From: Tannerellaceae bacterium
Lineage (GTDB): Bacteria; Bacteroidota; Bacteroidia; Bacteroidales; Tannerellaceae
Assembly: GCA_031280435.1 (NCBI GenBank)
Contig: JAITGS010000003.1
Coordinates: 1-58,351 of the forward strand
Direction: 5' to 3'
DNA: 58,351 nt
The notes below the pieces were generated by a model. The model had not been told where the DNA came from, searched no databases, and saw nothing but the letters and a program-made list of their open reading frames with translations. Below, piece by piece: positions 33,240-40,408 of the stretch. Each line of letters begins with the position of its first letter. The stretch's first letter is position 1. The position numbers were made by a program, and so were the translations under genes.

Positions 33240-33440
33240 TTAGAGATCCGGCTAAGTAGCCCGATTTTCCGGCTAAGTAGCCCGATTTTCCGGCTAAGTA
33301 GCCGGGTTTTCCGGCTAAGTAGCCGCATTTTCCGGCTAAGTAGCCGGGTTTTCCGGCTAAGTAGCCGCATTTTCCGGCTAAGTAGCCGGGTTTTCCGGCT
33401 AAGTAGCCGGGTTTTCCGGCTAAGTAGCCGGAACTCTGCG
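33240..33440. repeat. Tandem array 5, nine units of exactly 21 bp
   Basis: CCGGCTAAGTAGCCGG (CCGGCT/AGCCGG arms, 4-bp centre) recurs with GGCT at 33250, 33271, 33292, 33313, 33334, 33355, 33376, 33397 and 33418. The spacers are mostly GG-TTTT, CA-TTTT or CGATTTT. Flanks GGACATTCCC and GGGGATGTCC are inverted copies of each other with one mismatch. Because 21 is a multiple of three, a frame encoding GYLAGKP-like repeats stays open on the minus strand, but I do not call it a gene. Confidence 0.92.
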
Positions 33441-33599
33441 GGGATGTCCGGAATACATTACGACAATGCGCATGTACAAAGGGGAATGTGATATTTATAT
33501 CAGAGAATATTGCGGCCATAAAAGGGATATACCAATGTTGTCATGCATATAACGAAGGTAAAGATAGAAATGTTATTGGTTTTTCGGCTTTAGTCCGGC

Positions 33600-34430
33600 T
33601 CACAAGTTATATTTCTTTAAATATCCGTCCATTTCCGCTTGAAGCTCGGCGGCGGCTTCGGCGGCGGCTTCGGCAAAGCGAGGGCCGGCATCGGCATAGA
33701 TGACGGAGCGGGAGGCGTTCACTATAAGCCCGCAGCAGTCGCGGCATATTCCGTACTCCACCACCTGCCGGAGGTCGCCTCCCTGTGCGCCTATACCGGG
33801 CACGAGCAGGAAGTTGTGCGGGGCTATTTTCCTTATGTCGCGGAGCAGGTCGGGCCGGGTGGCGCCTGCCACGAACATGAGGGCGTCGTCGGAGGCCCAT
33901 TGCATGGAGGTGCGTATCACGGCTTCGAACAGCCTCTCGCCGCCGGCGGTGGCTTGTAGCTGGAAGTCGGAGGCTCCGCGATTGGAGGTCAGAGCCAGGA
34001 GTATGACCCATTTGCCGGGATAGGCCGTGAAGGGGCGGAGGCTGTCGGAGCCCATGTAGGGGGCTATGGTGACGGCGTCGCAGCTCATGCGCTCGAAGAA
34101 GGCGCGGGCGTACATCTCGGCTGTATTACCTATGTCGCCCCGCTTGGCGTCGGCTATGACGAAGTGGTCGGGGTGGTTGTTCTTTATGTAGGCTATGCTT
34201 TTCTCAAGGGAGGCTATGCCTGCGCTTCCGTGGCTTTCGTAAAAGGCCAGGTTGGGCTTGTAGGCTATGCAAAAGGGGGCGGTGGCGTCGATGACGGCGC
34301 GGTTGAAGGCGAAGATGGGGTCGTCGAGATGCAGAAGATGGGCGGGTATTTTGGCTGTATCCGTGTCGAGCCCTATGCAGAGGAAGGAGCGGCGGCGGCG
34401 GATGTTGTCGGTGAGCTGTTGCTTTGTCAT
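33600..34430 (-). CDS. pyrF: Orotidine 5'-phosphate decarboxylase, type 2
   Basis: A 276-residue enzyme that makes UMP from OMP, the last step of pyrimidine synthesis. The type 2 (longer) form is shown by the [14 protein letters not shown] opening. The catalytic Lys/Asp motif is [19 protein letters not shown] near 97-115, and the phosphate-binding end is [15 protein letters not shown]. It is cytosolic. It follows prfA by 21 bp in the purM-prfA-pyrF run, an order I know from other Bacteroidales. Confidence 0.96.
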   Translation of the reverse strand: MTKQQLTDNIRRRRSFLCIGLDTDTAKIPAHLLHLDDPIFAFNRAVIDATAPFCIAYKPNLAFYESHGSAGIASLEKSIAYIKNNHPDHFVIADAKRGDIGNTAEMYARAFFERMSCDAVTIAPYMGSDSLRPFTAYPGKWVILLALTSNRGASDFQLQATAGGERLFEAVIRTSMQWASDDALMFVAGATRPDLLRDIRKIAPHNFLLVPGIGAQGGDLRQVVEYGICRDCCGLIVNASRSVIYADAGPRFAEAAAEAAAELQAEMDGYLKKYNL

Positions 34431-34451
34431 TCGGATGTGTTGTTATTGGGT

Positions 34452-35534
34452 TTATAGCTCGGCTTCTTTGAGTCGTTCGGCATTTTCGGCTACAACGAGG
34501 TGGTCGATGCAGTCCTGTATGTCGCCGTCGACGAAGGCCGGCAGGTTGTATATGGTATAGTTTATCCTGTGGTCGGTGATGCGGCCCTGGGGATAGTTGT
34601 ATGTGCGAATCTTGGCGGAGCGGTCGCCGGTAGACACCATGGTCTTCCTTTTCGAGGCTATCTCCTCCAGATATTTGGCGTACTCCATATTATATATGCG
34701 CGTGCGCAGCTCGGTCATGGCCTTGGCTTTGTTCTTGAGCTGCGACTTTTCGTCCTGGCACTGTACGCTTATGCCGGTGGGGATATGAACTAAGCGGATG
34801 GCGGAGTAGGTGGTGTTGACGGACTGGCCGCCGTGTCCGGATGCGCAGAAGATGTCGGTTCGTATGTCGGATTCTTTTATCTCGACGTCGAACTCTTCGG
34901 CTTCGGGGAGGACGGCCACGGTGGCGGCGGATGTATGCACCCGGCCCTGCGTTTCGGTCTGTGGGATTCGCTGCACGCGATGCACTCCGGATTCGTACTT
35001 CAGCGTGCCGTATACATTATCCCCGGAAACTGTGAAGATGATTTCCTTGAAGCCGCCTACGGTTCCTTCGGCATAGTTGGTCACTTCGGTTTTCCATCCT
35101 TTGGCGTCGCAATACTTGGAGTACATGCGGAAGAGGTCGCCGGCGAAGATGGAGGCTTCGTCGCCTCCCGTTCCGCTTCTTATTTCTACTATTGCGTCTT
35201 TGCCGTCTTGCGGATCGGCGGGCACGAGCAGCAGCTTTATATCTTCTTCGAGCTCAGGAATACGGGCGGTTCCGCTGTCGAGCTCTTCGCGGGCCAGCTG
35301 TCGCATTTCGGGGTCCTGCTCGGAGGCGAGCATCTCCTCGGCTTCGCTAATGCTTTGGAGTGTACGGACGTAGGCTGCCCGCGCTTCTATTATCTTTTCC
35401 AGATCGCGGTATTCTTTGCTCAGCCGCACGAATCGCTTCATGTCGGCAATGACGTCGGGATCGGCCATGAGGGTGCGGATTTCCTCGAAGCGCGACAGCA
35501 ATCCGTCGAGGCGGCTCAGGAGGCTTTCAGACAT
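34452..35534 (-). CDS. prfA: Peptide chain release factor 1
   Basis: A 360-residue RF1, ending translation at UAA and UAG. The GGQ motif is in ASGHGGQSVNTTYSAIRLVHIPTG near 228-252. The usual Arg/Gly before GGQ is replaced by SGH, a variant close to the SGP form seen in Bacteroidota. The tripeptide recognition region (about 185-195) falls in the QTETQGRVHTSAATVA segment. There is no frameshift, unlike prfB in this window. It overlaps purM by 8 bp and is coupled to it. Confidence 0.96.
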   Translation of the reverse strand: MSESLLSRLDGLLSRFEEIRTLMADPDVIADMKRFVRLSKEYRDLEKIIEARAAYVRTLQSISEAEEMLASEQDPEMRQLAREELDSGTARIPELEEDIKLLLVPADPQDGKDAIVEIRSGTGGDEASIFAGDLFRMYSKYCDAKGWKTEVTNYAEGTVGGFKEIIFTVSGDNVYGTLKYESGVHRVQRIPQTETQGRVHTSAATVAVLPEAEEFDVEIKESDIRTDIFCASGHGGQSVNTTYSAIRLVHIPTGISVQCQDEKSQLKNKAKAMTELRTRIYNMEYAKYLEEIASKRKTMVSTGDRSAKIRTYNYPQGRITDHRINYTIYNLPAFVDGDIQDCIDHLVVAENAERLKEAEL

Positions 35535-36696
35535 ATACTATGCGCTCCTTCTCGCTTTCTATGATAAGCTCGTTGCGATCCGAGGCTTCTACGTATCCCA
35601 CTGCCTGAGCATCCACTCCGAAGCTGCGGCTGACGGATATTATCGCTTCGGCATCCTCCGGAGCCACGTATATCTCCATCCTGTGGCCCATGTTGAACAC
35701 CGAGTACATCTCCTTCTCGGTTGCCCCGCTTTGTTCCTTGATTATGCGGAAGAGGGGCGGCACGGGGAAGAGGTTGTTCTTCACCACGCGCATGTTCTCC
35801 ACGAAGTGCATTATTTTGGTTTGCCCGCCGCCTGTGCAGTGCACCATGCCGTGTATCCTGTCTCGCCCTACGGTATCGAGCATCCTGCGGATGATAGGGG
35901 CGTAAGTGCGTGTGGGCGAGAGTACCGCCCGGCCGGCATCGGGCTCCAGGCCTTCCTCTGCGGAGGTGGGCAGCAGGCTTCCGGAGTAGGCCAGCTCCGG
36001 CGGGATGCCGCTGTCGTAGCTTTCGGGATACTTTTCGGCTACGAGGCGGGCAAAGAGGTCGTGCCGGGCCGAGGTGAGGCCGTTGCTGCCCATGCCGCTG
36101 TTGGGAGCGGATTCGTAGGTGGCCTGCCCGACGGAGGATAATCCGACTATGATGTCGCCTCCGCGGATCCGTGAATTGTCGACCACGCGGTCGCGCCTCA
36201 TGCGGCAGCAAACGGTTGAATCTACAATGATGGTGCGTACCAAGTCGCCCACGTCGGCCGTCTCGCCTCCTGTCAGGCAGCAGTTGATGCCCAGGCCGGA
36301 GAGCCGCTCGGCCAGCTCGTTGAGGGCGTTGATCAGTACGGATATTACTTCGCCGGGTATGAGCCTCTTGTTGCGCCCTATGGTAGACGATATGAGGATG
36401 GGGCCTGTTGCTCCGACGCATGCGAGGTCGTCGATGTTCATTATGAGCGCATCCTGTGCTATGCCTTTCCATACGGAAAGGTCGCCGGTTTCGCGCCAGT
36501 AAACGTATGCAAGTGAGGATTTGGTGCCGGCTCCGTCGGCATGCATCACGTTGCAAAACGCGGGATCGCCTCCTATGAAGTCCGGAACAATTTTGCAGAA
36601 AGCTTTTGGGAAGAGTCCCTTGTCGATGTTTCTGATGGCGCGATGGACATCGTCTTTGGATGCGGATACTCCGCGCCTGTCGTAACGCTGGGTCAT
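35527..36696 (-). CDS. purM: Phosphoribosylformylglycinamidine cyclo-ligase (AIR synthase)
   Basis: A 389-residue PurM-family ATP enzyme catalysing the fifth step of purine synthesis. Recognisable parts are NVMHADGAGTKSSLAYVYW near 50-68, the nucleotide-binding IAQDALIMNIDDLACVGATGP near 79-100, and LTGGETADVGDLVRT near 140-154. It is longer than the roughly 345-residue enterobacterial enzyme, as is usual for the Bacteroidota version. It is the first gene of purM-prfA-pyrF, with a promoter box upstream. Confidence 0.93.
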   Translation of the reverse strand: MTQRYDRRGVSASKDDVHRAIRNIDKGLFPKAFCKIVPDFIGGDPAFCNVMHADGAGTKSSLAYVYWRETGDLSVWKGIAQDALIMNIDDLACVGATGPILISSTIGRNKRLIPGEVISVLINALNELAERLSGLGINCCLTGGETADVGDLVRTIIVDSTVCCRMRRDRVVDNSRIRGGDIIVGLSSVGQATYESAPNSGMGSNGLTSARHDLFARLVAEKYPESYDSGIPPELAYSGSLLPTSAEEGLEPDAGRAVLSPTRTYAPIIRRMLDTVGRDRIHGMVHCTGGGQTKIMHFVENMRVVKNNLFPVPPLFRIIKEQSGATEKEMYSVFNMGHRMEIYVAPEDAEAIISVSRSFGVDAQAVGYVEASDRNELIIESEKERIVYV

Positions 36697-36731
36697 TTTA
36701 TACTTTTTTTGTTTTCCGATTATTGGTGCGG

Positions 36732-36739
36732 CAAAGATA
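36732..36739 (-). promoter_or_regulatory. Predicted -7 box TATCTTTG of purM
   Basis: An exact TAnnTTTG match on the minus strand, 36 bp upstream of the ATG at 36696. Confidence 0.6.
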
Positions 36740-36783
36740 GGTATTAAAAGGGAGGGGTATTGAGCCCCTCCCGTCGTACAACA

Positions 36784-36905
36784 GGGAACTTCTACTAATA
36801 GCTTTTCCTGCGTTATGCTCCGGCGGCAAAATGCTCATGTACCGAAGTACACTCCGCTTTTGCCTCTGTCGCAAGCCTTGGAAAAGCTAATTATTAGAAG
36901 TTCAC
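36784..36905 (+). repeat. 122-bp hairpin element II, copy 3
   Basis: The ends are GGGAACTTCTA and TAGAAGTTCAC. It is the most diverged of the three copies (for example TACCGAAGTACA where copy 2 has TACTAAAGTACA), yet exactly the same length. It lies between the purM promoter and the stop codon of the DUF1080 gene. Confidence 0.88.
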
Positions 36906-36932
36906 TTTATTGATTAGGATTAATTTTTGATT

Positions 36933-37658
36933 TCAGAGAGGGCGGATCTTGATATTGCGGAACCAGCAGTTGTAGCCGTGATCCTGGAGGCCTATGTAGC
37001 CTTCGCGTGCGGGGCCGGTCTTGAAGCCTTCCCAATCCTTAAACTTGCTTTTGGCTACCATGGCCTTCCATTCGGGCGTCCAGAGCGTGTACTCGCATAC
37101 CTTGGTTCCGTTCTGGATATGCACCGCATGACCGTCTTTCACACGCACCACTATGTTGTTCCATTCGCCGGCCGGACGAGCATTCTGCGGCAGAGCAGGC
37201 AGCATGTCGTACAGCGATCCGGCCAGATGGTTGGTGAGGCGGGTGTCGCCGGCGTACCAGTTGTCGAGCACCTGCACCTCCGGGGCTGCATAGTAAATCG
37301 GCTGGCCGGGATACTCTACCACGTAATAGAAGATGCCGGAGTTGCCTTCCTTCTCGATCTTCCAGTCTATGCTCAGCTCAAAGTCGGAGTACTTGCGGGA
37401 GGCAAACAGAATGTCGCCGTCCTGCCCTCTGCCGGCCGTTGCGCCGCGAGCTACCTTCATTGCATCTTCGTCGACCGACCAGTTGGCCGGCATTCCGGTG
37501 CTGTTGCATTTGCGCCAGCCGTCGAAGTTCTTGCCGTCGAACAGCAGCTCCCAGCCCTCGCTCTTTTCTCTCGCGGTCAGTTCGTTGTTTTTCTGGCCGC
37601 TCATCGTCGCCATGCTCGTCATGAGCATCAGCGCCGCTATAAATAAACCTGTTTTCAT
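36933..37658 (-). CDS. DUF1080 (3-keto-disaccharide hydrolase-like) exported protein
   Basis: A 241-residue protein with a signal peptide (MKTGLFIAALMLMTSMATMSGQ). It holds one DUF1080 jelly-roll domain: GWELLFDGKNFDGWR near 36-50, FELSIDWKIEKEGNSGIFY near 91-110, and the EYPGQPIYYAAPEVQVLDN segment typical of the family. Members bind or cleave keto-sugar glycosides, and several act on 3-keto-glycosides; the Gfo/Idh-type oxidoreductase elsewhere in this window is the kind of enzyme that makes such sugars, but the two are 24 kb apart. It is probably periplasmic. A weaker box, TATCTTCG, is about 37-44 bp upstream. Confidence 0.88.
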   Translation of the reverse strand: MKTGLFIAALMLMTSMATMSGQKNNELTAREKSEGWELLFDGKNFDGWRKCNSTGMPANWSVDEDAMKVARGATAGRGQDGDILFASRKYSDFELSIDWKIEKEGNSGIFYYVVEYPGQPIYYAAPEVQVLDNWYAGDTRLTNHLAGSLYDMLPALPQNARPAGEWNNIVVRVKDGHAVHIQNGTKVCEYTLWTPEWKAMVAKSKFKDWEGFKTGPAREGYIGLQDHGYNCWFRNIKIRPL

Positions 37659-37850
37659 TTGGGATTAAAATTTAAATTGTTGAAATAACGGCCCGAAGAT
37701 AGCGATTAATTTGAATGAGCTATGCCATGTTGAAAAAAAACGCTTCGCTAATATTGCATACATTATAATTAGTACCGAACTTTACGCCCTCAAATCTTAT
37801 ACAAACGCACATGAGTGCATTGTCAAACATAATAAACTTTAAACAATAGA

Positions 37851-38291
37851 ATGATGGATAACAAGAAACCGGAATTTTATGTTCCTCCCCCCGAATTAGA
37901 GATGGATAATCCTCCTCCGCCCAAGCAGCTTCCGGCGCCGCCTCACATAGCTTTCGTTGATACCGTTACCGATGTCCTCACCGGCCGGGCCGACGTCCTG
38001 ATTCCCGGCCGCGAAGTGTGCATCAAAGGCAGCCTCATCAAAGTTACCCCCGACGACGAGCCGGGCCTCGGAGTTTTCCTTGTGCCTTACGCCAAAGACG
38101 AAGAGCCCGATATAGCCTTTCTGGTGGAGCTCGTCGAGAACGTGCGCCACATGATCAAGTTCCTGGTACCTGAAGATTTGCCAAAGGGCAAATATCTGCT
38201 GCGTATAGTAACCCGATATTCAGGCACCAATTTCCTGAAGTACCAAAGGTTTATCGACTATAAAAATATAGTTAGCTGCAAAGCCGATTAA
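37851..38291 (+). CDS. DUF4469-like protein with Pro-rich N-terminus
   Basis: A 146-residue protein. The first about 35 residues are proline-rich (EFYVPPPELEMDNPPPPKQL). The rest resembles DUF4469, an immunoglobulin-like beta domain: VLIPGREVCIKGSLIKVTPDDEPGLGVFLV, then the VENVRHMIKFLVPEDLPKGKYLLRIVTRYSG ending. In many Bacteroidota this domain follows an HU-like DNA-binding domain; that domain is absent here. The start may be either of two adjacent ATGs (37851 or 37854). Stand-alone gene with a terminator. Confidence 0.65.
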   Translation: MMDNKKPEFYVPPPELEMDNPPPPKQLPAPPHIAFVDTVTDVLTGRADVLIPGREVCIKGSLIKVTPDDEPGLGVFLVPYAKDEEPDIAFLVELVENVRHMIKFLVPEDLPKGKYLLRIVTRYSGTNFLKYQRFIDYKNIVSCKAD

Positions 38292-38351
38292 GGGAAATGG
38301 CAGTGGGTAGAATCCCACGCTATTGTGTTTTCGTTAGTTTTTATTTGTTAG

Positions 38352-38384
38352 GCCTCAGTGCATCCAGCACTGAGGCTTTTATTT
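38352..38384 (+). terminator. Rho-independent terminator
   Basis: A perfect 9-bp stem GCCTCAGTG / CACTGAGGC, 7-base loop, then TTTTATTT. It lies 60 bp downstream of the DUF4469-like gene. Confidence 0.85.
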
Positions 38385-38604
38385 GGGGGGGTGCCGGGAA
38401 TGCCGTCGGGGGGTCGTTCAATATCAGTTATCCGTCGTTGTAATATATATATATAATGTATATGCCCCGGGATAGCTGCAAAGAGACGACTATCGGCTTG
38501 CGGGGCAATAATGTGGCGGCCGATAATATCTTCGGAGCCGCTGCGATGTCGCATTTTCTCTACGGAAGACGCCGGAGCCGGCGCGATTTGAGGTGTTCGA
38601 AACA

Positions 38605-38760
38605 GGAATTTTCGCCTGCCCAAATGTGTCAAAAGCCCTTCACGCTCGAACAATGGGTCAGGGGGGTGATGTGCGTTGTGCGTAGAGACGCGATGCATCG
38701 CGTCTCTACATTTTGAACACGACCCCTGTTGGGACAGGCTGAATTACATTTTGACACATT
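38605..38760. repeat. Palindromic mosaic (inverted-repeat element I shell with a different core)
   Basis: The left side reads CCTGCCCAAATGTGTCAAAAG, then CACGCTCGAACAATGGGTCA, resembling the outer flank of element I copy D read in reverse. The right side reads GGGACAGGCTGAATTACA and TTTTGACACATT, the tail found beside copies B and C. In between, where GGTCATTCCCGCG ends would be expected, is a 28-bp perfect palindrome (38682-38709). The rest of the 38385-38898 gap holds nothing else I recognise except a possible promoter before the next gene. Confidence 0.65.
38682..38709. repeat. Perfect 28-bp palindrome
   Basis: The half GTAGAGACGCGATG is followed by its exact reverse complement. From memory, palindromes of this kind (GTAGAGACGCG...) are dispersed repeats in several bacterial phyla, including cyanobacteria; I cannot check this here. 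No T-run follows, so it is not a standard terminator. Confidence 0.85.
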
Positions 38761-38851
38761 CGGCCTCAAAATCTCTGGGATTTCCTGTCGGGGCGTTTGG
38801 CCCACCGGCGCGGATGAGGCAGGGGGAGCCTTGAGGTTTCGGAATAATTCG

Positions 38852-38859
38852 TATTTTCG
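38852..38859 (+). promoter_or_regulatory. Possible -7 box TATTTTCG
   Basis: One mismatch to TAnnTTTG, 39 bp upstream of the ATG at 38899, with a TTG at 38831-38833 near the -33 position. Confidence 0.4.
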
Positions 38860-38898
38860 TGCACTCAAAAAGTTTATTAATATAAATATGTTCAGACA

Positions 38899-40320
38899 AT
38901 GAAGCAACTTCTACTGACAACTCTGGCGTTCATAATGCTGTCGGCAGCCACATCCGCCCAGAATCCCGTTATATGCCGTTTGGGTTTCGCCTACGACCTT
39001 AGCCGGTCGCTTAATTGGGGGAAGGGCAAACCTGTGGTCACTAAGATCTATCCTTATTCGCCGGCCGAACGGGCAGGCATCAAGCTATTCGACGTAATCG
39101 ACGCCATTGAGGGTGTATCCACCACGGATATGACGCCTCCGGAGCTCACCGCCATGATGAATCCCGACGGGAAGACCGAGGTGAGCCTGCTTATCTCCAA
39201 CCTCAGCGAATCGGGCAAGACTGTGATTGTGCCCAAAGATTGCAAGCGAACGGATGCCATCTCGGAAGACCAGCTTGCGGTTGCCTTCTCTATGTACAGC
39301 CCTGAGAATACGAGCGAGAGGGTCTTTGTATGCCCGTTCAAGACGGGGATAACGGCCGATACGGTTAACTTCAATCGCTTCACATATTTCGCTTTTGCAC
39401 CAGTCGACGAGGCTAATGCACGCATAGAAACGGCCATCAATGCCGCGCTCGAGAAGGAGTTCAAGAAGAAAGGCCTCTCGTATCGGGCCTACGACCCCGA
39501 TGTGCTGATAGAAACCTTTTACTCCTACGGCAAGAATCCCAACTTCCGCAAGTCCGGCATAGCAGCAAAGAGCCGTCAGCTCGTCTACCGGTACGACTTC
39601 TCGCTGAGCCGCATGGAGCGCTTCCCCTTCCTGGAGCAGGGAGTGCCCGAATCGGAGGCCGAGTATCTCCTTCAGCTCGGCGTCAGGATGATCGACAAGA
39701 GGGTCAAGCCCGGACGGATACTCTGGGAAGCGGAGGCCAACGAGCTGCTCTCGGCGCCGTACAGGCTCGAAACCTATGCCCAGAGCCATATACCGCTGAT
39801 GTGCATGCAGTATCCCTACGTGAAATATACCCGCAACGTGCAGTTCCTCGTATCCATGAAATCCTTTAACTATACAGGCATAAGCTACGACATCAACAAC
39901 CTGGCGACGGTGATGAGCGTAGACTTGAACTCGCCCGCCCATGCTGCCGGCATACGCATACGCGACATCATTGAGAAGATAGACAACCAGAGCATGGAAC
40001 ATACCGCCGAGGAATTTACCGCCGCCTACAAGCAATTTATCGCGAACACCATGCCCCTCAGAGACGAGTCGACGGTCTTTACCGATGCCAACGGCTTCAA
40101 GCAATGCATGCAGTGGGACAAGATGAAGTACGTACAGGTACTGGACGCCATGCAGAACCCCTATAACATGACGGCCTTCGCCTACCTCTATAAGTTCGCC
40201 CCATACATGAGCCCCACGGGCACCAACTCCTGCACCTTCGTCATACGACGCGGCCGCAACCGCAGCGAAGCCCTGATTCGACCCGCCATCCATACCGAAA
40301 CAACAGTAGAGATAAAGTAG
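38899..40320 (+). CDS. Exported protein with two PDZ-like domains around a DUF4136-like domain
   Basis: A 473-residue protein with a signal peptide (MKQLLLTTLAFIMLSAATSAQ). An N-terminal PDZ domain (about 40-115) has VTKIYPYSPAERAGIKLFDVIDAIEG. A middle domain (about 155-290) starts NFNRFTYFAFAPVDEANARIETAINAALEKEFKKKGLSYRA, which resembles DUF4136 (outer membrane or periplasmic, unknown function). A second PDZ-like domain (about 325-400) has VMSVDLNSPAHAAGIRIRDIIEKID. No protease domain is present. PDZ domains bind peptide C-termini, so a scaffold or chaperone role in the periplasm is plausible but only inferred. Confidence 0.72.
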   Translation: MKQLLLTTLAFIMLSAATSAQNPVICRLGFAYDLSRSLNWGKGKPVVTKIYPYSPAERAGIKLFDVIDAIEGVSTTDMTPPELTAMMNPDGKTEVSLLISNLSESGKTVIVPKDCKRTDAISEDQLAVAFSMYSPENTSERVFVCPFKTGITADTVNFNRFTYFAFAPVDEANARIETAINAALEKEFKKKGLSYRAYDPDVLIETFYSYGKNPNFRKSGIAAKSRQLVYRYDFSLSRMERFPFLEQGVPESEAEYLLQLGVRMIDKRVKPGRILWEAEANELLSAPYRLETYAQSHIPLMCMQYPYVKYTRNVQFLVSMKSFNYTGISYDINNLATVMSVDLNSPAHAAGIRIRDIIEKIDNQSMEHTAEEFTAAYKQFIANTMPLRDESTVFTDANGFKQCMQWDKMKYVQVLDAMQNPYNMTAFAYLYKFAPYMSPTGTNSCTFVIRRGRNRSEALIRPAIHTETTVEIK

Positions 40321-40408
40321 GCGCCGCCATGCCGAACCGGAACCACGACTGTCATATCATCTTCATATATTCATAATTCATCATCCATAACCCATATAAT
40401 CAGCCCTC

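Noticed and set aside
33193-33519. 108-residue minus-strand ORF with GYLAGKP repeats
   Set aside because: The frame stays open only because the repeat is 21 bp. The constraint visible is the DNA dyad, not the peptide. It could still be real, but nothing supports it.
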